DNA of 64,000 nucleotides, taken from NCBI RefSeq assembly GCF_030063135.1, contig NZ_JASISO010000006.1, forward strand, positions 62,001-126,000, given 5' to 3'. Positions 1-7,909 of this stretch are shown here, piece after piece (the stretch's first letter is position 1; every line of letters starts with the position of its first letter). Source of the stretch: Streptomyces sp. G-G2 (lineage in GTDB: Bacteria > Actinomycetota > Actinomycetes > Streptomycetales > Streptomycetaceae). The notes below the pieces were generated by a model. It was not told where the DNA came from. It saw nothing but the letters and a program-made list of their open reading frames with translations, and searched no databases. Made by a program: the position numbers and the translations under genes.

Positions 1-1
1 G

Positions 2-628
2 CTGGCCGCCGCGGCCCGCGACGCCGGAGCCATCGCCTACCGCGTCGGCGCGGTCGCCGACGACGCCGACACGCTGCGCTCCACCATCGAGGACCAACTG
101 ATCCGGGCCGACCTGGTCGTGACGACGGGCGGCGTCAGCGTCGGCGCGTACGACGTGGTCAAGGAGGCGCTGACCAGCGTGTCCCGCGGTGAGGACGACG
201 TCGACGCCGCGGGGGTGGACTTCCGCAAGCTCGCCATGCAGCCCGGCAAGCCGCAGGGCTTCGGCACGGTCGGCCCCGACCACACCCCGCTGCTCGCCCT
301 GCCCGGCAACCCGGTGTCGTCGTACGTCTCCTTCGAACTCTTCGTCCGCCCCGCGATCCGGGCCCTGATGGGCCTGCCCGCCGCGGATCCGCACCGTCCG
401 GTGCTCCGGGCCGCGCTCCGGGCCGACAAGGCGCTGCGCTCCCCGGCCGGGCGCCGCCAGTTCCTGCGCGGCGCGTACGACCCGGCGGCCGGCACGGTCT
501 CCCCGGTCGGCGGATCGGGTTCGCACCTGATCGCCGCCCTGGCGCACGCGGACTCGCTGATGGTCGTACCGGAGGACGTCACCTCGGTCGAGCCCGGGAC
601 CGAGCTGGAAGTGGTCCTGCTCGGCTGA
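2..628 (+). CDS. glp: Gephyrin-like molybdotransferase Glp / MoeA family (3' part only)
   Basis: The gene enters from the left edge and its start lies outside the window. The visible ~208 residues carry the MoeA/gephyrin hallmarks: a TTGGVSVGAYD motif, then QPGKPQGFG and LPGNPVSS, followed by the C-terminal beta-barrel domain IV. In MoeA enzymes this domain set inserts molybdate into adenylated molybdopterin. Many actinobacteria have a MoeA paralogue, Glp, that binds FtsZ together with a membrane receptor, GlpR. A GlpR-like gene lies 2 kb downstream on the same strand, so Glp is the likelier identity. The gene is followed at 702 by moaC, with which it may be co-transcribed. Family is certain; the choice between Glp and canonical MoeA is inference from context. 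Confidence 0.88.
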   Translation: MAAAARDAGAIAYRVGAVADDADTLRSTIEDQLIRADLVVTTGGVSVGAYDVVKEALTSVSRGEDDVDAAGVDFRKLAMQPGKPQGFGTVGPDHTPLLALPGNPVSSYVSFELFVRPAIRALMGLPAADPHRPVLRAALRADKALRSPAGRRQFLRGAYDPAAGTVSPVGGSGSHLIAALAHADSLMVVPEDVTSVEPGTELEVVLLG

Positions 629-701
629 ACCCCGCCCGGTGCGGGTAGCGTGTTGCACCACACAGGCCCTTGCGGGGCCCGGACGGGAGCGGCACGCACT
701 T

Positions 702-1181
702 ATGAGCACGCACAGCAGGCTGACGCACATCGACGAGGCCGGCGCGGCCCGGATGGTCGACGTGTCCGAGAAGGACGTCACGACCCGGACGGCCCGCGCG
801 AGCGGCCGCGTCCTCGTGTCGCCCCGGGTGATCGAACTGCTGCGGGGCGAGGGCGTGCCCAAGGGCGACGCCCTCGCCACCGCGCGGATCGCCGGGATCA
901 TGGGCGCGAAGCGGACCCCCGACCTGATCCCGCTGTGCCACCCGCTGGCCGTCTCGGGCGTCAAGGTCGACCTGTCGGTGACGGACGACGCCGTGGAGAT
1001 CCTCGCCACCGTCAAGACCACCGACCGTACGGGCGTCGAGATGGAGGCGCTGACCGCCGTCGCGGTCGCCGGACTCACCGTGATCGACATGGTCAAGGCC
1101 GTGGACAAGGGCGCGGTCATCACCGACGTCCGGGTGGAGGAGAAGACCGGCGGCACGTCCGGCGACTGGAACCGCGCGTGA
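702..1181 (+). CDS. moaC: Cyclic pyranopterin monophosphate synthase MoaC
   Basis: 159 aa, the usual MoaC length. MoaC converts the MoaA product into cyclic pyranopterin monophosphate, the first stable intermediate of molybdenum cofactor synthesis, in the cytoplasm. The sequence shows the signature GAKRTPDLIPLCHPL near residue 70 and the catalytic DMVKA stretch near residue 130. The ATG at 702 follows GGGAGCGG and gives the standard N-terminus (MSTHSRLTHID). Its TGA overlaps the GTG of the next gene (GTGA), indicating translational coupling to the MogA-like protein. Confidence 0.96.
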   Translation: MSTHSRLTHIDEAGAARMVDVSEKDVTTRTARASGRVLVSPRVIELLRGEGVPKGDALATARIAGIMGAKRTPDLIPLCHPLAVSGVKVDLSVTDDAVEILATVKTTDRTGVEMEALTAVAVAGLTVIDMVKAVDKGAVITDVRVEEKTGGTSGDWNRA

Positions 1182-1768
1182 ACGCCCCGCGGGGCGGCGA
1201 GGTCCACAGCCACAGCCACACCCCCGTGGGCGGCGAGGCCTGGAGCCACGCCCCGGCCGCCGCCGAGGCCGCCGCCCCGCTGCGCGCCCTGGTCGTCACC
1301 GCCTCCAACCGCGCCGCGCGGGGCGTGTACGCCGACAAGGGCGGCCCGCTGCTCGCGGACGCCCTGGCCGGTCTCGGCTTCGCGGTGGACGGCCCGCGCG
1401 TGGTGCCGGACGGGGACCCCGTCGAGCAGGCCCTGCGCGAAGGGGTGGCCGCCGGGTACGACGTCATCCTCACGACCGGCGGTACCGGGATCTCGCCCAC
1501 CGACCGGACCCCGGACGCCACCGCGCGGGTCCTGGACTACGAGGTCCCCGGCATCCCGCAGGCCATCCGCGCCGAGGGCCTGGCGAAGGTACCGACCGCC
1601 GCCCTGTCCCGGGGCCTGGCGGGGGTGGCCGGGCACACGCTGATCGTCAACCTGCCGGGTTCGACCGGCGGCGTACGGGACGGCCTGACCGTCCTGGACC
1701 GCATCCTGCTCCACGCCGTCGACCAGATCCGGGGCGGCGACCATCCCAGACCCGGGAGCCCGAGCTGA
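1178..1768 (+). CDS. MogA/MoaB-family molybdopterin adenylyltransferase
   Basis: 196 aa. The MoCF-type domain (about residues 35-185) contains the conserved LTTGGTGISPTDRTPDAT loop and the LPGSTGGVRDGL segment that bind molybdopterin. The family activates molybdopterin by adenylylation before metal insertion by MoeA. The first ~30 residues are an extension that includes HSHSH and a further isolated His, unusual for the family and possibly metal-binding. The GTG at 1178 overlaps the moaC stop. Whether to call it mogA or moaB cannot be settled from sequence alone. Confidence 0.93.
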   Translation: MNAPRGGEVHSHSHTPVGGEAWSHAPAAAEAAAPLRALVVTASNRAARGVYADKGGPLLADALAGLGFAVDGPRVVPDGDPVEQALREGVAAGYDVILTTGGTGISPTDRTPDATARVLDYEVPGIPQAIRAEGLAKVPTAALSRGLAGVAGHTLIVNLPGSTGGVRDGLTVLDRILLHAVDQIRGGDHPRPGSPS

Positions 1769-1785
1769 ACGGACCCACCTGGCCG

Positions 1786-2403
1786 GTGGTGCTGACGGAC
1801 GGCGATGTCACGCTCCGGCCGATAAGAGTCCGTGACCAGCGCGCCTGGCGCGAGGTGAACCGGCGCAACCGCGACTGGCTGCGGCCGTGGGAGGCGACGA
1901 TCCCGCCCGCCGCGCCCTGGGGGCCGGTCGTGCAGCGGCCGACGTACCGCCAGATGGTCCGCCATCTGCGGGCCGAGGCCAACGGGGGCCGGATGCTGCC
2001 GTTCGTCATCGAGTACCAGGGCGGGCTCGTCGGACAGTTGACGGTCGCCGGGATCACCTGGGGCTCCATGTGCGCGGGCCACGTCGGGTACTGGGTGGAC
2101 CGGGACGTCGCCGGGCGGGGCGTGATGCCGACGGCGGTGGCGCTGGCCGTGGACCACTGCTTCCGCCAGGTCGGGCTGCACCGGATCGAGGTGTGCATCC
2201 GGCCGGAGAACGGGCCGAGCCGCCGGGTCGTGGAGAAGCTGGGGTTCCGCGAGGAGGGGATGCGTCCGCGCTACCTCCACATCGACGGCGCCTGGCGGGA
2301 CCACCTCGTCTTCGCGCTGACGGCGGAGGAGGCGCGGGAAGGACTTCTCAGCCGGTGGCGGCGGGAACGGCACGGGCACGGTCAGGACCACCCGAGGAAA
2401 TAG
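1786..2403 (+). CDS. GNAT family N-acetyltransferase, RimJ/RimL type
   Basis: About 205 aa with a GNAT fold. A beta-alpha start (DGDVTLRPIRVRDQRAWREVN) is followed by GHVGYWVDRDVAGRGVMPTAV, which contains the acetyl-CoA pyrophosphate-binding loop, and by the RIEVCIRPENGPSRRVVEKLGF block typical of ribosomal-protein Ser/Ala acetyltransferases. The enzyme probably acetylates a protein N-terminus using acetyl-CoA; the substrate is unknown. It begins 17 nt after the MogA-like stop, so it probably belongs to the same operon. The GTG at 1786 is the first standard start. The conserved-looking NGPTWP upstream is also open from a CTG at 1765, which may be the true start. Confidence 0.88.
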   Translation: MVLTDGDVTLRPIRVRDQRAWREVNRRNRDWLRPWEATIPPAAPWGPVVQRPTYRQMVRHLRAEANGGRMLPFVIEYQGGLVGQLTVAGITWGSMCAGHVGYWVDRDVAGRGVMPTAVALAVDHCFRQVGLHRIEVCIRPENGPSRRVVEKLGFREEGMRPRYLHIDGAWRDHLVFALTAEEAREGLLSRWRRERHGHGQDHPRK

Positions 2404-2417
2404 GGAGTGCCCCTTTT

Positions 2418-2449
2418 CCCTTTATTCGAATAAAAGTTCGAATAAAGGG
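2418..2449. terminator. AT-rich perfect hairpin after the RimJ-like gene
   Basis: A perfect 13-bp inverted repeat (arms 2418-2430 and 2437-2449) encloses a 6-nt TAAAAG loop and begins 15 nt past the acetyltransferase stop. It is strikingly AT-rich for this genome. It can terminate transcription on either strand or act as a protein-binding palindrome for glpR. It is followed by two copies of CCGATCGGGC at about 2452-2472. Confidence 0.6.
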
Positions 2450-2589
2450 CCCCGATCGGGCTCCGATCGGGCGCCGTCCATAACCTGATCCGAAGAATCA
2501 CAAAAAAAGTCCGTGATATCAGCCGGATCGTGCGACACACCGGCTCAATTGGCGGATTCGCCCGGCCGTCCCCCTCTACGGTGTGGGGT

Positions 2590-3630
2590 GTGAGCAGCAG
2601 CGGCCTCATCTACGCAGTCATTGTCGGGGCCTGGGCCGCCTACTTGGTGCCCATGTGGCTCCGGAGGCAGGACGAGCTGAACGAAGCCCGTCCGACGGAA
2701 CGCTTCTCCACCGCCATCCGGCTGCTTTCCGGCCGGGCGGGAATGGAGCGCCGTTACGCCAGGGAACTGCGTGAGCGCGGTGACGAGGAGGCGGAACCCC
2801 AGCCCCACGTGAACCCGGACGCCGCGACGGAGAAAGTGAATTCCGTCGACGCCGACGCCCGGTTCATCGGTGTGCCCAGAACCAGGGCGGAACCGCGGGG
2901 CGCGAGCTCCGAGCGCGCGGACCGCGCCGAGCGCGCCCGGCGCGAGCAGCGCCTCCAGGTCCTCGCGCGCCGACGGCGCACCATCGCGATGCTCTTCCTC
3001 GTCTTCACGCTCGGCGCGGTCGTCGCCGCGGTCGGCGGCCTGCGGTACCTGTGGGCGCCCGCCCTGCCCGCCGCCTTGCTCAGCGCGTACATCGTGCACC
3101 TGCGGGTCCGGGAGCGCCGGCGGTTCGTGTTCACCATGGACCGGCGCCGCGCCGAGACCGCTGCCCGGCGACTGCGCGAGAACCGCCCGCGCCGCCGCGA
3201 GGCCGAGGACACCGCCGCCGCGGGCTCCGAACCGGACCCTGCGCCACCGGTCTCCCCGCAGGAGGCGGGCCGACGGGCCCTGGTCGAGCAGACCGACCAC
3301 GCGGAGTGGGTGGACCAGCAGCGCGAGCGCGAGCGGGGCCCGGCGCGCGGTGACAGCTGGGAGCCGGTGCCGGTCCCGCTGCCGACGTACGTGACGGCGC
3401 CCGTCGCCCCCCGCGCCACGGGTCCGGCGGCCCCCGACTCCTGGAGCTCGGCCCGCTCCAGCACGGCGGAGCCGACGGAACCCCGACTGCGCGCGCAGCA
3501 GCCGAGGCCGGAGGCGCGCGCGGAGCAGAAGCCCGCCCCGCCCACCCCCCGCCGCAGCCGCGACCGGGGCCGCACCCCGCTGTTCGACCAGTACGAGGGC
3601 GACGACCGCCCGCGCGCGGCGAACGAGTGA
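2590..3630 (+). CDS. glpR: GlpR-like membrane protein (predicted receptor of Glp)
   Basis: 346 aa. A transmembrane helix begins at residue ~5 (LIYAVIVGAWAAYLVPMWL) and is followed by a basic cytoplasmic stretch with RQDEL. A hydrophobic pair of helices lies near residues 135-175, and the rest is a long Arg/Pro/Glu-rich disordered tail. This matches the actinobacterial GlpR architecture, in which the protein anchors gephyrin-like Glp at the membrane and links it to FtsZ-dependent division. The Glp gene upstream supports this. The GTG at 2590 has no Shine-Dalgarno, but a TACGGT -10-like hexamer ends 7 nt upstream, which suggests a leaderless mRNA. Function is inferred from the Corynebacterium system and synteny. 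Confidence 0.8.
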   Translation: MSSSGLIYAVIVGAWAAYLVPMWLRRQDELNEARPTERFSTAIRLLSGRAGMERRYARELRERGDEEAEPQPHVNPDAATEKVNSVDADARFIGVPRTRAEPRGASSERADRAERARREQRLQVLARRRRTIAMLFLVFTLGAVVAAVGGLRYLWAPALPAALLSAYIVHLRVRERRRFVFTMDRRRAETAARRLRENRPRRREAEDTAAAGSEPDPAPPVSPQEAGRRALVEQTDHAEWVDQQRERERGPARGDSWEPVPVPLPTYVTAPVAPRATGPAAPDSWSSARSSTAEPTEPRLRAQQPRPEARAEQKPAPPTPRRSRDRGRTPLFDQYEGDDRPRAANE

Positions 3631-3672
3631 CACGGGTGACGCGCGAGTGACGTGACCTGCGGAGCAACGGAT

Positions 3673-3702
3673 TTCCGTGCACCCCGGATGGGATGCTAAT
3701 GT
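3673..3702 (+). promoter_or_regulatory. Putative promoter of tRNA-Ala
   Basis: A TAATGT hexamer (3697-3702) lies 14 nt before the mature tRNA. A weak -35 (TTCCGT at 3673-3678) sits 18 nt further upstream. The call is by eye only. Confidence 0.4.
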
Positions 3703-3716
3703 TTCACACGTCGCAA

Positions 3717-3790
3717 GGGCCTGTGGCGCAGTCTGGTAGCGCACCTCGTTCGCATCGAGGGGGTCTGGGGTTCAAATCCCCACAGGTCCA
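3717..3790 (+). tRNA. tRNA-Ala (CGC)
   Basis: A complete cloverleaf can be folded. Acceptor GGGCCTG pairs with CAGGTCC and contains the G3:U70 wobble that identifies alanine tRNAs. The anticodon stem CCTCG/CGAGG encloses TTCGCAT, giving anticodon CGC for GCG codons, and the T-arm contains GGTTCAAATCC. The discriminator is A, and CCA is not encoded. The gene lies 86 nt after glpR on the same strand and is followed by a strong hairpin. Confidence 0.96.
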
Positions 3791-3825
3791 CAAACGACAG
3801 TTCGCGGGTTGCTCCCGAGGACGTC

Positions 3826-3865
3826 CCGAGATCCCGTCCGGTCGAAAGACCGGGCGGGATCTCGG
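3826..3865 (+). terminator. Terminator hairpin after tRNA-Ala
   Basis: An 18-bp stem (3826-3843 with 3848-3865, one G:U-type mismatch) is closed by a GAAA tetraloop 35 nt beyond the tRNA. It is a strong intrinsic-type terminator without a long T-tract, as usual in Streptomyces. Confidence 0.75.
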
Positions 3866-3995
3866 CGTTTGCGGGGTGTGTCCGAGGTGGTGTCCGTACA
3901 AGGACCTTGACGTGCACCTTGATGTGTACCGCCGTCACCGCGAGGCGCCGCGTAGCCGCGCGGGCACGCACGCGTGCGGCGTCGCGGGGAACGCC

Positions 3996-4025
3996 GAAGG
4001 GGCCCGGCTGATGCCGGGCCCCTTC
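3996..4025 (-). terminator. Terminator hairpin after tRNA-fMet
   Basis: A perfect 13-bp stem (3996-4008 with 4013-4025) and TGAT loop lie immediately 3' of the initiator tRNA on the minus strand. The hairpin could also stop read-through from the plus strand. Confidence 0.7.
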
Positions 4026-4032
4026 GCATGTG

Positions 4033-4106
4033 TAGCGGGGACAGGATTTGAACCTGCGACCTCTGGGTTATGAGCCCAGCGAGCTACCGAGCTGCTCCAC
4101 CCCGCG
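4033..4106 (-). tRNA. Initiator tRNA-fMet (CAT)
   Basis: On the minus strand the gene starts CGCGGGG and ends CCCCGCTA, so position 1 (C) and position 72 (T) do not pair, the hallmark of initiator tRNA. The anticodon stem carries the three G:C pairs (GGGCTCATAACCC) needed for ribosomal P-site entry. The anticodon is CAT and CCA is not encoded. Confidence 0.97.
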
Positions 4107-4230
4107 TCGGTAGTGCCACTCTACGTGGTCCTGGCGGCCGAGTTGACCAGGGCCAGCCGCGTACGAGGTCCATGAGCGCCCCGCACCACCGATACGGCGC
4201 CCGTCCCATGACCGATTAGGGTCACGGATC

Positions 4231-4668
4231 ATGGGACGAAGCGCCGCGGGCCGCCATACGAGGAGCTACTACCTTGCGTGGAGTGCGATAGCCGAAGTCT
4301 GTACCGGTGCCACTCTCTACCTGTGGATCTCCAGTCGGGAGACCGTACGCGGTACGGCATTCGGGCCGGAGATTCCCGGTGTGCCCTGGGGCGCCGTGTT
4401 GGTGGCGGCGCTCGTGGTGACCGCGGTCTCGGGCGTCCTCATCGTGGTCGGTTCGGGTGTCCCCCGAGTTCTCCGATGGGGAGTCGCGATGGTGGGGGCC
4501 GTCGTCGCCGGTACGGTCGGGCCGCTCGCCCTCAATCTCATGGTTCAGCCTTCAGCGGCCGGGCTGCTGTCGGCGGTGAGTGTCGTCGGCATGGGCATCG
4601 CGGGGACTGGTGCGGTGCGAGCCCCTCTGCTCCGTGCGGCCGGGAACCCGGTCGGCCCTCCTCGGTAG
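4231..4668 (+). CDS. Small integral membrane protein, unknown function
   Basis: 145 aa with about four hydrophobic helices (near residues 14-33, 50-74, 82-105 and 109-130) and a short basic N-terminus. I do not recognise a family. Early codons are less GC3-biased than in neighbouring genes, while the later part looks normal, so the reading frame is probably real. A TAGGGT hexamer at 4217-4222 ends 8 nt before the ATG, compatible with a leaderless or nearly leaderless message. The gene is flanked by tRNA-fMet and a convergent DUF1963 gene. Confidence 0.6.
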   Translation: MGRSAAGRHTRSYYLAWSAIAEVCTGATLYLWISSRETVRGTAFGPEIPGVPWGAVLVAALVVTAVSGVLIVVGSGVPRVLRWGVAMVGAVVAGTVGPLALNLMVQPSAAGLLSAVSVVGMGIAGTGAVRAPLLRAAGNPVGPPR

Positions 4669-4692
4669 GACCTCGTGCTTCCGGTCACGGCA

Positions 4693-5562
4693 CTAGCCGC
4701 ACTGCCAGGTGAACAGGGCGCGGTCGAAGCGCAGGGCGGCCAGGTCCTCGGGGCGGATCAGCCAGTACAGGGCCCCGCAGTCGCCCCACATCATGTCGGC
4801 GGCGTTCTCACTGTCGAACTGGGCCAGCAGGACCCACCGGTCGACCTCGTCACGGATCAGCGGGTCGTCCCAGGACGTCGCGCCGCCCAGGGCCGCGTCG
4901 GCGATCTCCAGTTCCACGGGGTTGTGGATGGCGTGCGCGTGGCCGCCGAGCTGGTGGCCCACGTCGCCGTCGAAGTCCCAGACCGCGTCGAGGAACTCCT
5001 GCCCGCACACGGGGTGGTCGTAGCGGCTGCCGAAGGCGGCCTGCGGGGCGAAGGTCCGCTGGACGTGGGGGTGCCAGGGTTCGGTGGAGGTCATCGTCGG
5101 GCGGGCCGTCAGGTACGCGACGGGGTACGGGGCCAGGCCCGGCGGGGCCTCTCGCTCCACGGGGTCGGCGCCGACGGGGACGTGGAGTACGCGCGCACCG
5201 GCCCGGCTGTCCGGGTCCGCGGCCAGGACCAGGGCGTCGTCGCCGTCGTCGAGCCGGCCGTCGAAGTAGAAGAAGAGCAGGGTGCCGTCGGCGGGGAACG
5301 CGATGTCGAGGGCGTCGGCCGGCAGCGCCGCGCAGTCGACGGAGGCGACGAGGGAGAGGGGGCCGTGGCCTTCCCAGACGGGCCACTCCACCCCGGCCGG
5401 CAGGCGCGGCAGGCCGCCGAGCCTCCCGACCGCTCCGCCGGTGCCGACGCCCACTTCGAGGCGTACCCCGGGGCGCAGCAACCCGACCCAGCGCTCGGCC
5501 GCGTCGGCGGGCAGGTGCTGGTGGGCGAGGCGGCGGAAGGCGGCGGTGGATCCATGCGTCAT
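4693..5562 (-). CDS. DUF1963 (YwqG-like) protein
   Basis: 289 aa. The pattern of short beta motifs (GGLPRLPAGVEWP near residue 50, FFYFDG near residue 98, LLAQFDSENAADMMWGDCG near residue 245, then LYWLIRPEDLAALRFDRA) is characteristic of the DUF1963/YwqG family, cytoplasmic proteins of unknown biochemical role. The ATG at 5562 gives a normal family length. It lies in tandem with the GNAT gene on the same strand, separated by 95 nt of GC-rich, hairpin-prone sequence. Confidence 0.85.
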   Translation of the reverse strand: MTHGSTAAFRRLAHQHLPADAAERWVGLLRPGVRLEVGVGTGGAVGRLGGLPRLPAGVEWPVWEGHGPLSLVASVDCAALPADALDIAFPADGTLLFFYFDGRLDDGDDALVLAADPDSRAGARVLHVPVGADPVEREAPPGLAPYPVAYLTARPTMTSTEPWHPHVQRTFAPQAAFGSRYDHPVCGQEFLDAVWDFDGDVGHQLGGHAHAIHNPVELEIADAALGGATSWDDPLIRDEVDRWVLLAQFDSENAADMMWGDCGALYWLIRPEDLAALRFDRALFTWQCG

Positions 5563-5657
5563 GGGGTGATCATGCCGCAGGCCCCGGACAGCGGGGTCCG
5601 GGGCGGAGCCCCGGGGGCGCCGGGGCGCGGCCGGGAGGCGGCCGGCGGCGGGGCCCG

Positions 5658-6155
5658 TTACGGGGTCAGGGGTTTCGTCATGCAGCGGCTGGAGTCGTAG
5701 TCGCGGTAGTGGCCGAACTTGTTCGGGGCCGGGGTGTAGTTCTCCGAGGCGTACAACGCCAGGGCTTCCGGCTGCTGGTCGCCCGTTTCCAGGACCATGC
5801 GGGTGCGGCCCGCGCGGCGGGCGTCCGCCTCCAGGTCCGCCAGGATGCGGCGGGCCAGGCCCAGGCCCCGGGCCTCGGGTATGACGTACATGCGCTTCAG
5901 TTCGGCGTCGCCGTCCTCGTAGCCCTCCCCGTTCGCGTCCATGGCGCGCCAGCCCCCGCTCGCGACGGGGGTGTCGTGGGCGTCGTAGGCGAGGAGGTAC
6001 AGGCCGTTCGGCGGGGCGAACATGGCCGGGTCGAGGGGGGTGACGTCGCCGTCGCCCTGATAGCGCGCCTGGTACTCGAGCTGGACCTGGTCGTTGAGCT
6101 TGACCGCGTCCGGGTGGTCGTACGGTACGGCGCGGAGCTGGATCCCGTGAGGCAT
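5658..6155 (-). CDS. GNAT family N-acetyltransferase
   Basis: 165 aa. The GNAT core shows ELKRMYVIPEARGLGLARRIL (beta4 plus the acetyl-CoA pyrophosphate loop, R/Q-x-x-G-x-G/A type) and a C-terminal beta5 region ending NKFGHYRDYDSSRCMTKPL. The substrate is unknown; the Lys-Arg-Met-Tyr-Val pattern is common in small-molecule acetyltransferases. The ATG at 6155 is chosen because the long upstream reading frame is the antisense shadow of the exonuclease gene. It is divergent from xthA, with 84 nt between starts. Confidence 0.88.
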   Translation of the reverse strand: MPHGIQLRAVPYDHPDAVKLNDQVQLEYQARYQGDGDVTPLDPAMFAPPNGLYLLAYDAHDTPVASGGWRAMDANGEGYEDGDAELKRMYVIPEARGLGLARRILADLEADARRAGRTRMVLETGDQQPEALALYASENYTPAPNKFGHYRDYDSSRCMTKPLTP

Positions 6156-6239
6156 TCGAACATCGTACGGCCGTCGTGCGCGCAGGTACGCTGGTGACCG
6201 TTTTGGGTGACGTGGGGGCGCGATGCTGGGGAGCAAGTC

Positions 6240-7040
6240 TTGATCACTGTGACGTCCGTGAATGTGAACGGAATCCGCGCCGCCGCGAAGAAGGGTTTCG
6301 GCGAGTGGCTCGCCGGGTCCGATGCCGACGTGGTCTGCCTCCAGGAGGTCAGGGCCGAGGAGGGGCAGATTCCCGAGGAGGTCCGGCGGCCCGAGGGCTG
6401 GCACACCGTCTTCGCGCCCGCCGCCGCCAAGGGCCGGGCCGGGGTCGCGCTGTACACGCGGCGGGCGCCCGAGCGGGTGCGGGTCGGCTTCGGGAGCGCG
6501 GAGTTCGACGCCGCCGGGCGGTACCTGGAGATCGACCTCCCCGGGGTGACCGTCGCCAGCCTCTACCTGCCCTCCGGTGAGGCGGGGACCGAGAAGCAGG
6601 ACGAGAAGTACCGCTTCATGGAGGAGTTCAGCGCCTACCTCGTCGCGCTCAGGGCGCGCGCCGCGGCCGACGGGCGCGAGGTGCTGGTCTGCGGGGACTG
6701 GAACATCTGCCACCGCGAAGCCGACCTGAAGAACTGGAAGACCAACCGGAAGAACGCGGGCTTCCTCCCCGAGGAGCGCGAGTGGCTCGGGCAGGTCTAT
6801 GACCGGGCCGGATACGTGGACGTGGTGCGCGCACTGCAGCCCGAGGGCGAGGGCCCGTACTCCTGGTGGTCCTACCGGGGGCGGGCCTTCGACAACGACG
6901 CGGGCTGGCGGATCGACCTGCACGTGGCCTCGCCGGGACTGGCGGGCAAGGCCGTCAAGGCGTTCGTCGAGCGCGCCGAGACCCACCCGGAGCGGTGGTC
7001 GGACCACGCTCCGGTGACCGTCGTCTACGAACTGGGCTGA
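6240..7040 (+). CDS. xthA: Exodeoxyribonuclease III (AP endonuclease, ExoIII/XthA family)
   Basis: 266 aa, normal ExoIII length. The metal-binding and catalytic motifs of the EEP fold are visible: SVNVNGIRAA, VCLQEVRAE (metal-ligand Glu), VCGDWNICH (Asp/Asn pair) and a C-terminal SDHAPVTV (catalytic His). The enzyme cleaves DNA at abasic sites and trims 3' ends during base-excision repair. The TTG at 6240 is preceded by GGGGAGC with good spacing and gives the family N-terminus; the upstream ATG at 6207 would add an unlikely extension. Its 3' end overlaps the convergent MerR gene by 16 nt. Confidence 0.93.
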   Translation: MITVTSVNVNGIRAAAKKGFGEWLAGSDADVVCLQEVRAEEGQIPEEVRRPEGWHTVFAPAAAKGRAGVALYTRRAPERVRVGFGSAEFDAAGRYLEIDLPGVTVASLYLPSGEAGTEKQDEKYRFMEEFSAYLVALRARAAADGREVLVCGDWNICHREADLKNWKTNRKNAGFLPEEREWLGQVYDRAGYVDVVRALQPEGEGPYSWWSYRGRAFDNDAGWRIDLHVASPGLAGKAVKAFVERAETHPERWSDHAPVTVVYELG

Positions 7041-7753
7041 CCGGGAAGGGCCGTCGGGGTCCGGTCCCGGGCGGTCAGCAGGCGGTCCATCGCCATCGTC
7101 AGCTCCGCCTCCACCACGCTCTTCGCGAGCGGGCGCAGCCGCGGCAGCGCGTCCTCGGACAGGTGGGCCGCCATCAGCTCGGCGAACAGCACGGCCAGGG
7201 CGTCCGCGTGGGCGCGCACCCGGCGGCCCGTCTCCAGGACGGCCGACAGCGGGACCCCCTCGCGGACCAGCGCCGAGGACACGTCGAGCAGGCGGCGGCT
7301 GACGTGCACGATCTCGTCGCCGTCGGTGGCGAGGTAGCCGAGGTCGAGGGAGGCCGCCAGGTTCTCCGGGGTGACCTCGCCCTCGAAGTAGTCGGCGAGT
7401 GCCTGCGGGGTGAGCCGGACCGGGGTCTCCTGGGACCAGCCGATGCCGAGCAGCTCGCCGAGCTGGCCGACGTCGCGGCCGTTCTCGAAGGCTGCGGTCA
7501 GTTCGGCGATGCCGCCGAGGGTGTGGCCGCGGTCCAGCAGCGCGGCGATGGTGCGCAGCCGGGCCAGGTGGTGGCCGTCGTACCAGGCGATGCGGCCCTC
7601 GCGGCGCGGTGGTGGGAGCAGTTTGCGCTCGCGGTAGAAGCGCAGGGTGCGCACGGTGATGCCCGCGGCCTCGGCCAGCTCCTCCGTGCGGTACTCGCGC
7701 ACCGGCTCCGCCGACCGGGTCGGACCCGCCTCTTCCGTCTCGTTGTCCACCAC
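7025..7753 (-). CDS. MerR family transcriptional regulator
   Basis: 242 aa. An N-terminal MerR winged HTH (EYRTEELAEAAGITVRTLRFYRERKLLPPPRREG, residues ~19-52) precedes WYDGHHLARLRTIAALLDRGHTL. The remaining ~150 residues are an all-alpha C-terminal domain with no obvious cysteines for metal sensing, so it probably responds to an organic ligand or protein. It is divergent from the monooxygenase-hydrolase-SDR operon at 7910 and is the obvious candidate regulator. Confidence 0.93.
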   Translation of the reverse strand: MVDNETEEAGPTRSAEPVREYRTEELAEAAGITVRTLRFYRERKLLPPPRREGRIAWYDGHHLARLRTIAALLDRGHTLGGIAELTAAFENGRDVGQLGELLGIGWSQETPVRLTPQALADYFEGEVTPENLAASLDLGYLATDGDEIVHVSRRLLDVSSALVREGVPLSAVLETGRRVRAHADALAVLFAELMAAHLSEDALPRLRPLAKSVVEAELTMAMDRLLTARDRTPTALPGQPSS

Positions 7754-7909
7754 AGGCGCACCCTATGGCGTACCGCGGGTAACTTTCCCGCCGCGACCCC
7801 TACCCATGGGTACGGAGCTGCTCTACGCTCCAACCGTGCCAGTGATTGCTGGCGCGATTGCGGGGTGCAGGCTGTGAATGAAGCGGAAGCGGAAGCGGAG
7901 GCGGCGGGC

